64,000 nt of DNA. It comes from Bacteriovoracaceae bacterium. Lineage in GTDB: Bacteria; Bdellovibrionota; Bacteriovoracia; Bacteriovoracales; Bacteriovoracaceae. The stretch's first letter is position 1. Each line of letters begins with the position of its first letter. Location: contig CANEUH010000013.1 of the NCBI GenBank assembly GCA_947441615.1, positions 41,148 through 105,147 on the forward strand. The letters are read 5' to 3'. Below the pieces are notes generated by a model, which saw nothing but the letters and a program-made list of their open reading frames with translations, searched no databases and was not told where the DNA came from. The position numbers were made by a program, and so were the translations under genes. Of this stretch, positions 27,949 to 36,343 are shown piece by piece.

Positions 27949-27977
27949 TTGCCAAAAGCTTAGCTTTTTACTAATAT
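27949..27977 (+). promoter_or_regulatory. rpsD promoter
   Basis: TTGCCA (27949-27954) and TAATAT (27972-27977) are separated by exactly 17 bp, a sigma-70-type arrangement. Transcription would begin near 27984 and leave a leader of about 80 nt before rpsD. Confidence 0.55.
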
Positions 27978-28000
27978 TCCCACTCTCTCAACTGTGTGAG

Positions 28001-28060
28001 GAATGCAGGCTCCCTTTTGGAGATCCAATATTAATGTTTCCTGCTACTGCCTAAAGGAGA
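28001..28060 (+). promoter_or_regulatory. structured rpsD leader, possible S4 autoregulatory element
   Basis: Within the predicted leader, GCAGG (28005-28009) can pair with CCTGC (28040-28044), enclosing a nested CTCC/GGAG hairpin (28010-28013 with 28019-28022). The rpsD AAGGAG ribosome binding site lies just after. S4 represses its own synthesis through mRNA structures in other bacteria, so a similar role is plausible, though no known S4-leader family is recognised. Confidence 0.35.
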
Positions 28061-28064
28061 ATTT

Positions 28065-28697
28065 ATGGCAAAAATCGACATGGGGCGTGCGCGCTTCAAA
28101 ATCCAACGCCGTCTTGGTGTGGAACTACCTGGTCTTGGTAAGGCCGGTGCACTTGAAAGAAAACCGTATGGTCCAGGACAACACGGTATGCAACGTAAGA
28201 AGCTTTCGGACTTTACTGTTCGACTTCTTGAGAAGCAAAAAGTGATGTTTAACTATGGTCTTCGTGAATCTCAACTACGTAACTACGTGAAGAATTCTAA
28301 AAAGATCAAGACAGCTTCTTGGGTTGATACAATGATCATCGCTCTTGAATCTCGTTTAGATAACGTTATTTTCCGTGCAAACTGGGCACCATCTACTCCA
28401 GGTGCTCGTCAAATGGTGTCTCACAAGCATATTAAAGTTAATGGTCAAACTGTTAACGTTCCTGGTTACCAAGTAAAACCTGGTGATGTGATTGAAATTT
28501 CAGATAAGGGTGCAAAATCTGGAAACTACCTTCAAGCGAAAGTTCGCCCTCGTATCTCTTCAGTTCCTGCTTTCTTAACAAAAGAAGCGACTGCCGAGAA
28601 AGAGAAAATTAAAATGGTAGCGAAGCCACTAGCTGAAGATATCCCGTTTGCTTTCGAAAAGCGTCTCGTGATCGAGTACTACTGGAAAGTAAAATAA
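28065..28697 (+). CDS. rpsD: 30S ribosomal protein S4
   Basis: S4 nucleates 30S assembly on 16S rRNA. The N-terminus lacks the zinc-type Cys residues, the core has YGLRESQLRNYVKNSKKI and the S4 RNA-binding domain is ALESRLDNVIFRANWAPSTPGARQMVSHKHIKVNGQ split over two helices. GPGQHGMQRKKLSDF near residue 40 is typical. The length of 210 aa is normal. It is a single-gene unit with its own promoter, leader and terminator; it is not in the alpha operon (rpsM-rpsK-rpsD-rpoA) as in E. coli. AAGGAG precedes the ATG. Confidence 0.97.
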   Translation: MAKIDMGRARFKIQRRLGVELPGLGKAGALERKPYGPGQHGMQRKKLSDFTVRLLEKQKVMFNYGLRESQLRNYVKNSKKIKTASWVDTMIIALESRLDNVIFRANWAPSTPGARQMVSHKHIKVNGQTVNVPGYQVKPGDVIEISDKGAKSGNYLQAKVRPRISSVPAFLTKEATAEKEKIKMVAKPLAEDIPFAFEKRLVIEYYWKVK

Positions 28698-28718
28698 TTT
28701 CTCATTTGTCATCTTCAA

Positions 28719-28746
28719 GAGGCCACCTTTGGGTGGCCTTTTTATT
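28719..28746 (+). terminator. rpsD terminator
   Basis: AGGCCACC (28720-28727), loop TTT, GGTGGCCT (28732-28739) and then TTTTATTT: a classic Rho-independent terminator 22 bp after the rpsD stop. Confidence 0.9.
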
Positions 28747-28968
28747 TCAAGGCTCCGAATTTTTCTGAACGTAGTCTCTAAATTCCCTTAGTATTACGAT
28801 GGATTTTTTGACATGCTCATTTGCGACGTGAATTCTCTTAAGCTCCTCACCTAATTCGGGATGATCTTTGGCCAAAAGAGTTGATGCTCTATTTAATGAC
28901 GCATCGATCACTGAAAAGGAATTGGCCAGGTCATGGATATATTTTCGCAGGTCTTCATTTTTAATCAT
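28747..28968 (-). CDS. small helical protein resembling a histidine-kinase DHp segment, 73 aa
   Basis: The 73-residue sequence is two predicted helices. Near the N-terminus it has YIHDLANSFSVIDASL, which resembles the H-box of histidine kinases (HD-x-x-N). There is no ATPase domain and no sensor. It could be a free-standing phosphotransfer or dimerisation module, or simply an unrelated helical hairpin. The ATG is preceded by a weak ribosome binding site. It lies alone between rpsD and the oxidase operon on the opposite strand. Confidence 0.55.
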   Translation of the reverse strand: MIKNEDLRKYIHDLANSFSVIDASLNRASTLLAKDHPELGEELKRIHVANEHVKKSIVILREFRDYVQKNSEP

Positions 28969-29134
28969 GATCTATTATAGCCGCCTAATTGGCTTTTTTT
29001 AATTTTTTTAATCTAAAGAAATCTAAAATTGACCTTTGGTTTAGTCAGGAAAATTCATTATTATTGCATAGAAATCATCATTCACTTTAGAATATTTGTG
29101 TATTAAGATTAAAAGAAAAAAAGGAATTGATCGT

Positions 29135-29755
29135 ATGTCTCATGCACCAGCTCATGGGGAATCCCATATCGAAGAGAGAAATGATATTCAGTTTGGCAAA
29201 GCCTCTATCTCAAAAATTGCCATGTGGATTTTTCTTGTTACAGACGCCATGTCATTCTCTGGCTTTCTTCTAGGGTATGCCGTCCTTCGCTCTACACAGA
29301 ATTGGCCAAATCCAGCTGATCATCTTGGTGTTAATCTTTCTGGTTTTGCGACATTCATTCTTATTTGTAGCTCCGTTTCCATGGTACTCTCTATTGACGC
29401 ATGTAAACACAAAGACCGAAAAGGAATGCTTAACTGGCTATTAGTTACGATCATTGGCGGCGCCGTATTCCTTGGCATCCAATTTTATGAATATTCTCAC
29501 CTAGTTCACCAAGGAATTACTTTCGCCTCATTTCCGCATGGACCGAGCCTATTCTCTTCTACTTTTTATATTGTTACTGGATTTCACGGATTACACGTAC
29601 TGACTGGTGTTATTTATTTAATCTGTGAATACCGCATGGCGCTTCGCGGAGACTACGATCAAGGTAATTACAACCGACTAGAAGTCCTTGGTCTATTCTG
29701 GCACTTTGTGGATTTGGTCTGGATCCTCGTATTTACATTTATTTACCTACTATGA
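29135..29755 (+). CDS. ctaE: cytochrome c oxidase subunit III (first copy)
   Basis: A five-span subunit III of the haem-copper oxidase, 206 aa. Motifs include KIAMWIFLVTDAMSFSGFLLGY in the first helix, QFYEYSHLV, FYIVTGFHGLHVLTG (the conserved His-Gly-Leu-His) and the final WHFVDLVWILVFTFIYLL, as in CyoC/CtaE. The frame is open from a TTG at 29096, but ATG 29135 is preceded by AAGGA at a good distance and gives the normal N-terminus. First gene of an eleven-gene oxidase operon running to 36532. A second subunit III gene occurs at 33888. Confidence 0.9.
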   Translation: MSHAPAHGESHIEERNDIQFGKASISKIAMWIFLVTDAMSFSGFLLGYAVLRSTQNWPNPADHLGVNLSGFATFILICSSVSMVLSIDACKHKDRKGMLNWLLVTIIGGAVFLGIQFYEYSHLVHQGITFASFPHGPSLFSSTFYIVTGFHGLHVLTGVIYLICEYRMALRGDYDQGNYNRLEVLGLFWHFVDLVWILVFTFIYLL

Positions 29756-29970
29756 TTAAAACACTAGGAATTCTGATTCTCTTTCTTTTTCCAATGACCC
29801 TACTAGCATGTCCAGCATGTGCTGGTGGGGACGCTGGTCAAAAGGGGTCTGGTATTCCTAATACCGTCATCATCCTCGGATGTTTCATTATTGCCACCTA
29901 TGTTCCATTCTATTTATTGTTTAGAGCGGCAAAAAAATTTGAACCAAAAAATCAAAATGAAAATCTCTGA
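29752..29970 (+). CDS. small membrane protein with a CPAC motif, 72 aa
   Basis: A signal-like helix (MIKTLGILILFLFPMTLLA) is followed at once by CPACAGGDAGQKGSG, then a second hydrophobic span (TVIILGCFIIATYVPFYLLF) and a short polar tail. The C-x-x-C pair would face the periplasm, so metal (copper) handling or thiol chemistry during oxidase assembly is a reasonable inference. It overlaps the subunit III stop by 4 bp and the DUF420 gene start by 14 bp. I know of no named family. Confidence 0.75.
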   Translation: MIKTLGILILFLFPMTLLACPACAGGDAGQKGSGIPNTVIILGCFIIATYVPFYLLFRAAKKFEPKNQNENL

Positions 29971-30379
29971 TCTTCCCTCGTTAAATGCATTTCTGAATCT
30001 ACTTTCGACTATTTGCCTGACCCTGGGCTATATTTCAATTAAGAAAAAAAACATCGAAGCGCACAAAAAATTTATGGTTTCGGCCTTAATCTTTTCAGCT
30101 TTTTTTCTTACTGGTTACCTTGTCTATCATTATCACCATGGAAGTACGAAGTTCCCAGACCTTGGGTGGATAAAAACAATCTATTTAATCATTCTAGTTC
30201 CTCATATTATCTTAGCGGCAGTTATGGTCCCTATGATTGCTTTTACTTTCTACTATGCTTTCACCGGTCAATTCGAAAAGCACAAGAAAATTGCTCGTCT
30301 AACATTCCCCATTTGGATGTATGTCTCTGTCACCGGGGTGATCATTTTTCTAATGCTTTATCACTGGTTTAAGGTTTGA
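29957..30379 (+). CDS. DUF420-family membrane protein
   Basis: A 140-aa protein with four membrane spans. The His pattern matches DUF420: KNIEAHKKFMVSAL after the first span, YLVYHYHHG, VPHIILAAVMVP and GQFEKHKKIARLTFPIWMYVSVTG. Members are common next to caa3-type oxidase genes and resemble CtaM/YozB, which is needed for oxidase assembly in Bacillus. The ORF is open 46 codons upstream; I place the start at the ATG that overlaps the preceding gene's end, as this gives the family's usual N-terminus. Confidence 0.82.
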   Translation: MKISDLPSLNAFLNLLSTICLTLGYISIKKKNIEAHKKFMVSALIFSAFFLTGYLVYHYHHGSTKFPDLGWIKTIYLIILVPHIILAAVMVPMIAFTFYYAFTGQFEKHKKIARLTFPIWMYVSVTGVIIFLMLYHWFKV

Positions 30380-30430
30380 AACCCCATTTTTTTATTGTAA
30401 ACTTCTCGTACACTTAAAAAAGTTTTTATT

Positions 30431-31348
30431 ATGACGACAGTACAAGCCGCTTCAAATTCCTTGTCTAAAATCAGATTGGATTATCTCTCTGACTTGCTTT
30501 CTTTAACCAAGCCCCGTCTTTCCTCTCTTGTTATTTTCACAAGTGCACTCGGTGTGTTCCTTGCTCCAGGAGAAATATCCTTCCTTCAAGGTTTCATTTC
30601 AATTGCAGCGACAGCGGGTTTAGTTGGTGGTGCGTGTGTCATCAATTGTTTCATGGAAAAAGAAATTGACGCCAAAATGGAGAGAACTAAAAACCGTCCA
30701 CTTCCTTCTGGTCGGATCTCTAGTGAATCTGCGCTAACCTTTGGGATTTCACTTATCGTGAGTTGTCTTTTGGCCTTATTTTTCCTTGTTAATTTTTTAA
30801 CTGGTTTTTTAGGATTAGTGGCTGCCGTTATTTATATCACTCTCTACACTCCCCTAAAGACAAAAACATCATGGGCCCTTTTCGCCGGTGCTATTCCAGG
30901 GGCTATCCCACCGCTTATGGGATGGACAACAGTGACAAACTCTTTTGGAGCTCTGGGATTAATCATCTTTTCAATACTTTTTGTGTGGCAATTACCCCAC
31001 TTTTTATCGATTTCAATTTATCACGCCGAAGATTACAACAATGCTGATATTAAAACATTTCCTGCACATATTGGCTTCAGGGCCACTAGCCACAGGATTG
31101 CGATTTACACTTTCATACTTATGCTTGTCTCAGTCGCACCAGCATTTATAGGATCAGTTACAGAAGGGTACTCAACAGGAATTTATCTACTTGGTGGGGC
31201 ATTTTTTCTCTACTCACTCGTAGGCTATTTTCATGAAGAAAAGTCTCAGGAGTTTCGCCAATGGGCACGTAAGTATTTTTACGGCTCATTAATATATTTA
31301 CCAATTACTTTTACTTTAATGCTCTATTTTAGAAACGGATTAAACTAA
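30431..31348 (+). CDS. ctaB: protohaem IX farnesyltransferase (haem O synthase)
   Basis: Transfers a farnesyl group to haem B to give haem O, an intermediate to haem A. It is a UbiA-type integral membrane prenyltransferase of 305 aa. The Asp-rich motifs are NCFMEKEIDAKMERTKNRPLPSG, split as NCFMEKEIDAKMERT and KNRPLPSG (first Mg site), and YHAEDYNNADIKTFP (second). LTKPRLSSLV at the N-terminus is diagnostic. It sits in the oxidase operon just before subunits II and I. Haem A synthase, the next step, is at 48528. Confidence 0.95.
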   Translation: MTTVQAASNSLSKIRLDYLSDLLSLTKPRLSSLVIFTSALGVFLAPGEISFLQGFISIAATAGLVGGACVINCFMEKEIDAKMERTKNRPLPSGRISSESALTFGISLIVSCLLALFFLVNFLTGFLGLVAAVIYITLYTPLKTKTSWALFAGAIPGAIPPLMGWTTVTNSFGALGLIIFSILFVWQLPHFLSISIYHAEDYNNADIKTFPAHIGFRATSHRIAIYTFILMLVSVAPAFIGSVTEGYSTGIYLLGGAFFLYSLVGYFHEEKSQEFRQWARKYFYGSLIYLPITFTLMLYFRNGLN

Positions 31349-31373
31349 TAAATTGTCATCTGTGGGGAAAATT

Positions 31374-32156
31374 ATGAATTTACTCAAAATGGGTGTTTCT
31401 GCAGGCTGGTTAGATTACTTTCGACCACCAGAAAACATTTCAACAACGGCTCATCTAATCGATGACTTGTTTAACTTCACGACTGTGATGGTAACTTTTT
31501 ACTTCATTCTCGTGTGTATCGGACTGTTCGGATTCTCTTACCTGTATAGCAAAAAACGTAACAAAACTCCTTACTACACTTACGGTAACAAAAAGCAGCA
31601 TCTCATTGTGACTGCATTTATTGGAGCCGTGGTCTTTTTATCAATTGACTTAAACATCACAAGAATTGCCAACAATGATCTTGTTAACACTTTCTGGAAG
31701 TTCCCTGATTCTAAGACAGAAAAAGTTCTTAAAGTAGAAGTGATGGCGCAACAGTGGATGTGGTCATTCCGTTATGCCGGTCCTGATAATGAATTTGGAA
31801 CAAACGATGATATCGTGACAAACAACGACCTTAGAGTTCCAGTTAACACCAAGGTCCTTTTTCATCTGACAGCTAAAGACGTTATCCACTCTTTTTTCGT
31901 TCCAAATGTTAGACTTAAAGTTGATACAATTCCTGGAAGAATCACTCGCGTTTGGTGGGAAGTTAATAAGCCTGGGAAATACGATATTGCTTGCGCAGAG
32001 ATGTGTGGAACTCACCACTACCTTATGAAAGCAGCATTAACTGTTTATACTGAAGAAGATTTTAACAAATGGTTAGCTAGTTCATCACTTATAGCTGCCA
32101 ATACAAATGATCCTCAAGACGCAAATCTTGCTTGGGGTTGGAAGTGGGAGGAATAA
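31374..32156 (+). CDS. ctaC: cytochrome c oxidase subunit II
   Basis: Carries the binuclear CuA centre that accepts electrons from cytochrome c. Two N-terminal membrane helices are followed by a periplasmic cupredoxin domain: EVMAQQWMWSFRY is the aromatic electron-entry segment, and the CuA ligands are His in DVIHSFFVPN and CAEMCGTHHYLM. No cytochrome c domain is fused at the C-terminus; a separate dihaem protein follows in the operon. The start is the ATG at 31374, after GGGG 5-8 bp upstream. The length is 260 aa. Confidence 0.95.
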   Translation: MNLLKMGVSAGWLDYFRPPENISTTAHLIDDLFNFTTVMVTFYFILVCIGLFGFSYLYSKKRNKTPYYTYGNKKQHLIVTAFIGAVVFLSIDLNITRIANNDLVNTFWKFPDSKTEKVLKVEVMAQQWMWSFRYAGPDNEFGTNDDIVTNNDLRVPVNTKVLFHLTAKDVIHSFFVPNVRLKVDTIPGRITRVWWEVNKPGKYDIACAEMCGTHHYLMKAALTVYTEEDFNKWLASSSLIAANTNDPQDANLAWGWKWEE

Positions 32157-32160
32157 TCTT

Positions 32161-33891
32161 ATGAGCGGCGGTTATAATGAAATTCATCCAGAACCTACCA
32201 CCTTCTGGAGTAAATACATCTTCTCTTTTGACCACAAAGTTATTGCGAAGCAATTCTTGTGGTACGGAATATTCTTTTTGGGTGTGGGCGGTCTCATGGC
32301 CCTCCTCATTCGCTGGACTCTCGCGAATCCAGGAGTTCCTGTTCCTTTAATTGGAAATATCCTTTTCTCTGGCTCAGGTGGTGTTGTCCCTCCTGATACA
32401 TACGCCATGCTTTTTACAATGCATGGTACGATCATGATTTTTTATGCCATCACTCCAATCCTCATTGGCGCTTTTGGTAACTACTGTATCCCCCTTATGA
32501 TTGGTGCAAGGGATATGGCGTTCCCGTTACTCAATATGCTTTCGTTCTGGTTTGCGTTCCTTTCGGGTGCAGTACTTCTTTTATCATTGTTCATTCCTCA
32601 AGGTGCTGCTGCCGGTGGTTGGACATCTTACCCAACACTTTCGACACTGATTGGAAGTCCAGGTGCGGGTCAAACACTTTGGTGTGTGGCGATCTTCATT
32701 TTTGGTATCTCTTCAACTATGGGTGCAGTTAACTACGTTACAACAGTGATCACTCTTCGCGCTCCTGGTATGGGCTATTTTGATATGCCTCTCACTGTTT
32801 GGGGTCTATGGTTGACTGCTATTCTTAATGCTATCTTCGTTCCTGTTCTTGGAGCAGGTGTAATTCTTCTTATCCTTGACCGTGTTTTTGGAACAACATT
32901 CTTCCTCGCTGGTGCTTCGGCAACTTCTGGCTCAGGAGATCCGGTTCTTTTCCAACACGTTTTCTGGATTTTTGGACACCCAGAAGTTTACATCCTCATC
33001 CTTCCAGCTTGGGGAATTGTTTCTGACTTATTGTCTTTTTTCTCAAGAAAGCCAGCTTTCGGTGCAAAAGCCACTGCTCTTTCAATGACTTCAATTTCAA
33101 TTCTTTCGACTCTTGTTTATGGTCACCATATGTTCACGACTCAGATGAGCCCACTACTCACTCAGTCTTTCATGACTTTAACAATGACGATCTCTATTCC
33201 ATCGGCCATTTTCTTTGCCAACTGGCTCGGTACAATTTGGAAAGGGTCTATTCGTTTTGACTCTCCAATGCTTTTCTCTTTAGGTGTTGTGTTCGTCTTT
33301 GGTCTCGGTGGTCTAACTGGACTTCACCTTGGTACAACGACAACTGACCTTTTTCTACATGATACTTACTTCGTTGTTGGTCACTTCCATTACACAATGG
33401 CGGCTTCAGTTCTTTTAGGTGGATTTGCTGGGATTTATTTCTGGTTCCCAAAAATGTTTGGTCGCATGATGCACGAAGGTTTAGCTAAGGTACATTTCTG
33501 GGGAACAATGATTCCACTAAACGGAATTTTCTTCGGAATGCTACTTGTTGGATACGGTGGTATGCACCGTCGTATTTACAACCCGTTCATCTATGAGTCT
33601 CTACAAAGACTCATCCCTGTGAATAACTTAATCACAACGTCTGCGATTCTCATGGGCTTTTTCCAGCTTGTCTTTGTTTATAACCTTATTAAATCACTTC
33701 TCAGTGGTGAAAAAGCGACAAACAATCCTTGGGAAGTTGGAACTCTTGAGTGGACAATTCCATCTCCGCCTCCGCACCACAACTACGATATTATTCCAGT
33801 TGTAAAATGTGGACCGCATGAGCTTGGAAACCCTAACCTTAAGACTGGTAGAGATTTCCAATACCAAACTGAGGAACTAGTACAAGCATGA
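32161..33891 (+). CDS. ctaD: cytochrome c oxidase subunit I
   Basis: The catalytic subunit with haem a, haem a3 and CuB; 576 aa and 12 predicted helices. Ligand segments are visible: LFTMHGTIMIF (low-spin haem His), FGHPEVYILILP (CuB His and cross-linked Tyr), GHHMFTTQ (two CuB His) and DTYFVVGHFHYTM (haem a3 and haem a His). The K-channel Tyr of HPEVY marks it as an A-family type oxidase. The frame opens at 32107, inside subunit II; the ATG at 32161, four bases after the ctaC stop, gives the normal N-terminus. Confidence 0.97.
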   Translation: MSGGYNEIHPEPTTFWSKYIFSFDHKVIAKQFLWYGIFFLGVGGLMALLIRWTLANPGVPVPLIGNILFSGSGGVVPPDTYAMLFTMHGTIMIFYAITPILIGAFGNYCIPLMIGARDMAFPLLNMLSFWFAFLSGAVLLLSLFIPQGAAAGGWTSYPTLSTLIGSPGAGQTLWCVAIFIFGISSTMGAVNYVTTVITLRAPGMGYFDMPLTVWGLWLTAILNAIFVPVLGAGVILLILDRVFGTTFFLAGASATSGSGDPVLFQHVFWIFGHPEVYILILPAWGIVSDLLSFFSRKPAFGAKATALSMTSISILSTLVYGHHMFTTQMSPLLTQSFMTLTMTISIPSAIFFANWLGTIWKGSIRFDSPMLFSLGVVFVFGLGGLTGLHLGTTTTDLFLHDTYFVVGHFHYTMAASVLLGGFAGIYFWFPKMFGRMMHEGLAKVHFWGTMIPLNGIFFGMLLVGYGGMHRRIYNPFIYESLQRLIPVNNLITTSAILMGFFQLVFVYNLIKSLLSGEKATNNPWEVGTLEWTIPSPPPHHNYDIIPVVKCGPHELGNPNLKTGRDFQYQTEELVQA

Positions 33892-34448
33892 GTACAAGAG
33901 GACGGAGTGAACTCCAAATTAACCTAGCAACAAATATCGTTATCATTTCGATGGCGATGTTATTTGCAACCCTCTTTATGGGTTATGCGATTTATCGCAG
34001 TTCGGCACCTGTATGGCCGCCGATGGGTGTACAAAGAGTTTCTCTCCTTCTCCCAAGTCTTAGTACTGTTGTTTTATTTATCAGTAGCTTTTTTTGTTAT
34101 CAGGTTTCTGTTAGCACAAAAAAGAATGAGTTATCTAAAGGTCACAAGTATCTAAATCTCACTATCCTATTTGGCGTGGGATTTATGGTGCTTCAAGGAC
34201 TTCTTTGGAATCAGATGAAGAGTTCAGGTTTATTCGTAAGTTCAGGTATTTTTGCCTCGATTACTTATGCCTTCACTTGGATCCACTTCGCTCACATGGT
34301 TGCTGGTCTTTTGGCCCTTCTTTATTTGAAGAAGATCCTTAAGCCTGAAACTGTGAACCTTCTGACGAAAACTTCTAGTGTTGAGAATTTCTGGTACTTC
34401 CTAGAAATCGTTTGGATCATTATGTTTATAACTCTATTTGTTTTTTAA
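33888..34448 (+). CDS. cytochrome c oxidase subunit III-like protein (second copy)
   Basis: A 186-aa five-span protein of the subunit III fold. FATLFMGYAIYRSSAPVWPP is the first-helix motif, then YAFTWIHFAHMVAGLLALLYL and the terminal ENFWYFLEIVWIIMFITLFVF. It is more divergent than the copy at 29135. It overlaps the ctaD stop by 4 bp. Two subunit III genes in one operon may form a heteromeric complex, or one may have an assembly role; the sequence does not decide. Confidence 0.85.
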   Translation: MSTRGRSELQINLATNIVIISMAMLFATLFMGYAIYRSSAPVWPPMGVQRVSLLLPSLSTVVLFISSFFCYQVSVSTKKNELSKGHKYLNLTILFGVGFMVLQGLLWNQMKSSGLFVSSGIFASITYAFTWIHFAHMVAGLLALLYLKKILKPETVNLLTKTSSVENFWYFLEIVWIIMFITLFVF

Positions 34449-34464
34449 TACTTTGAGGATGATT

Positions 34465-35355
34465 ATGAAAAACTTAAGTATTCTTTTTCCGCTAGTGACT
34501 CTTTTGCTCGTTAGCTGTGACTCGAGCAAATTTAAAGAATCTAAAACCTTCGCTGGTGGGAAAGTTGTCACTGCATCAACATTAAACACGGGTCACGACA
34601 CATACTTAGAGTACTGTGTTCAATGTCACGGCGTGAATGGTGATGGTAACGGCCCATCTTCTAAAGGGATGTACCCGCCTCCTCGTAATCTCAAACTTGG
34701 GATTTACAAGTTCGCCAACGTTGTTGGTGGAGAGTTACCTCACGATGAAGATTTCTACCGAATCATCAACCACGGTTTAAATGGATCGGCCATGTTACCT
34801 TGGGATTTAAAAGGGAAGCGGCTTGAAGCTGTTGTAGATTATATCAAGACTTTTGCGCCACAAGTTTGGGAAGGTGCTGATAAAACTCTTGGTACAAAAT
34901 TTGAAATCCCTAAAGATCCATTTGGAGATACATACAAGCACATCGCTCTTGAGAAAGGTAAGAAAGTTTACCATATCACTGCTGCCTGTACTCAGTGTCA
35001 CAGAGGTTATGAATCAAAGGCAGATATCTCTAGTTTCAACCAAGAAATAAATAAAGTGGCCCTTAAAGCTGAAGAATTTGCTCCTGATCTTTATCAAGTT
35101 AAACCTCAAGAAGGTGAATTCAACTATAAAGTTGTCCCACCAGATTTTACGTTCCACCCACTTCGTAGCATTACAAATGTTGAATCGATCGTTGTGCGCC
35201 TCATGTACGGTGTCAATGGTTCAGGAATGCCAGGTTGGAAAGATGTAGTGACTGATGAAGAACTATGGGCACTTGCTTACTATGTGGACTACCTTAGAGA
35301 GTTCAAACAAGATCCAGCAAAGAGAGAAGAATTTCTCTTAAAAACTAAGGAATAA
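34465..35355 (+). CDS. dihaem cytochrome c lipoprotein
   Basis: A lipoprotein signal (MKNLSILFPLVTLLLVSCDSS, lipobox LVSC) is followed by two cytochrome c domains with haem-binding motifs CVQCHGVNGDGNG and CTQCHRGYES. Candidate axial Met ligands are in GSAMLPWD and GSGMPGWK. The 296-aa protein would sit at the periplasmic face and pass electrons to CuA, replacing the cytochrome domain that caa3 oxidases fuse to subunit II. The start is ATG 34465 after GAGGA. The frame is also open from 34438. The stop shares a base with the next start. Confidence 0.92.
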   Translation: MKNLSILFPLVTLLLVSCDSSKFKESKTFAGGKVVTASTLNTGHDTYLEYCVQCHGVNGDGNGPSSKGMYPPPRNLKLGIYKFANVVGGELPHDEDFYRIINHGLNGSAMLPWDLKGKRLEAVVDYIKTFAPQVWEGADKTLGTKFEIPKDPFGDTYKHIALEKGKKVYHITAACTQCHRGYESKADISSFNQEINKVALKAEEFAPDLYQVKPQEGEFNYKVVPPDFTFHPLRSITNVESIVVRLMYGVNGSGMPGWKDVVTDEELWALAYYVDYLREFKQDPAKREEFLLKTKE

Positions 35356-36026
35356 TGAGAATGGAAGCAGCAATGCAGCCACATGTGAGAAAATCGAACT
35401 TCATCGAAAGATTAGTGTCGAGCAAACTCTTTTGGGTTCTTGCTGTTACGTTTTTATTTGCCTACCCAATTGTCAAAAGTGTTAAGAGGCAACTTCCTCA
35501 GGAACTTCCTGTGTTAAGTAAAGTCCCTGATTTCACTTTTACAAATGAGAACGGCAAGTCTTTTGGAAGTCAGGATCTCAAAGGTAAAGTTTATATCGCA
35601 AACTTCATGTTCACGAGTTGTCAGACATCTTGCCCAAATCTTTTAGGAAAGATTCAGACTGTTCAGCACAGAATTCGTGGGGTGATTGATAGAGCTGCTA
35701 TTGTGACCTTTACCGTTGATCCCCAGAATGACACTCCTGAGGTTCTCTATTCTAAGGCGAGAGAGATGAAGGCCAATCCAAATGTTTGGCGCTTTCTGAC
35801 GGCCCCACTTTCAGATACGAAAAAGCTCCTTATTGAAGGCTTCAAAGTACCTGTTGGTGATAAAGTCATGGCCGAAAATGTCATGGATGTCGCCCACTCT
35901 AATAAACTTGTTCTCGTGGATCAAGAAGGGCAAATCAGAGGATATTATGCCACTGAGAAAGACGATTTAAATAAAATGATGATTGATATTGGATTAACTA
36001 TAAACCGTAAAAAAGAGTCTAATTAA
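35355..36026 (+). CDS. Sco1/SenC copper chaperone
   Basis: Delivers copper to the CuA site of subunit II. One N-terminal membrane anchor (LFWVLAVTFLFAYPIV) precedes a thioredoxin-fold domain with the copper motif FTSCQTSCPN (C-x-x-x-C) and the conserved His in DVAHSNKLVLVD. PDFTFTNENGKSF at the domain start is typical. The length is 223 aa. AAGG lies just before the ATG, which overlaps the cytochrome stop by one base. It belongs to the oxidase operon. Confidence 0.93.
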   Translation: MRMEAAMQPHVRKSNFIERLVSSKLFWVLAVTFLFAYPIVKSVKRQLPQELPVLSKVPDFTFTNENGKSFGSQDLKGKVYIANFMFTSCQTSCPNLLGKIQTVQHRIRGVIDRAAIVTFTVDPQNDTPEVLYSKAREMKANPNVWRFLTAPLSDTKKLLIEGFKVPVGDKVMAENVMDVAHSNKLVLVDQEGQIRGYYATEKDDLNKMMIDIGLTINRKKESN

Positions 36027-36037
36027 AGGAGATATTT

Positions 36038-36328
36038 GTGAGCGAAGCAACTTCTCATTCCCACAAGAGTCACAAGGCAGAGTATTTTAAAATTTTTTTC
36101 CTTCTGACATTTCTCACTGTTGCTGAGTTATTTGTTCCAAAAATGCCTTGGACCCAATTGGCAAAAGGTGCGGCACTAACTTTCTTAGCGTTAACGAAGG
36201 CAGGAATCGTTGGTTGGTATTATATGCACCTTAGAGAAGAAACAAAGTGGCTCAAATTTATTGCCTTGATTCCAATTTCAGCATTCATCTATGCTGCTGT
36301 TGTAATTCTTGAATCAACTTACCGCTAA
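36038..36328 (+). CDS. ctaF: cytochrome c oxidase subunit IV
   Basis: A 96-aa protein with three membrane spans and the prokaryotic subunit IV layout (KIFFLLTFLTVAELFVP, then ALTFLALTKAGIVGWYYMHL and the EETKWLKFI loop before the last span). The N-terminus is His- and Ser-rich and cytoplasmic. The start codon is GTG, preceded by AAAGGAGA. The subunit helps assemble or stabilise the CuB site in related oxidases. Penultimate gene of the operon. Confidence 0.88.
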   Translation: MSEATSHSHKSHKAEYFKIFFLLTFLTVAELFVPKMPWTQLAKGAALTFLALTKAGIVGWYYMHLREETKWLKFIALIPISAFIYAAVVILESTYR

Positions 36329-36343
36329 ACCGAGGAAACTGAA

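Noticed and set aside
28003..28245. Open frame overlapping the start of rpsD in another frame
   Set aside because: rpsD is certain from sequence and ribosome binding site; the other frame has no such support and lies in the leader and gene.
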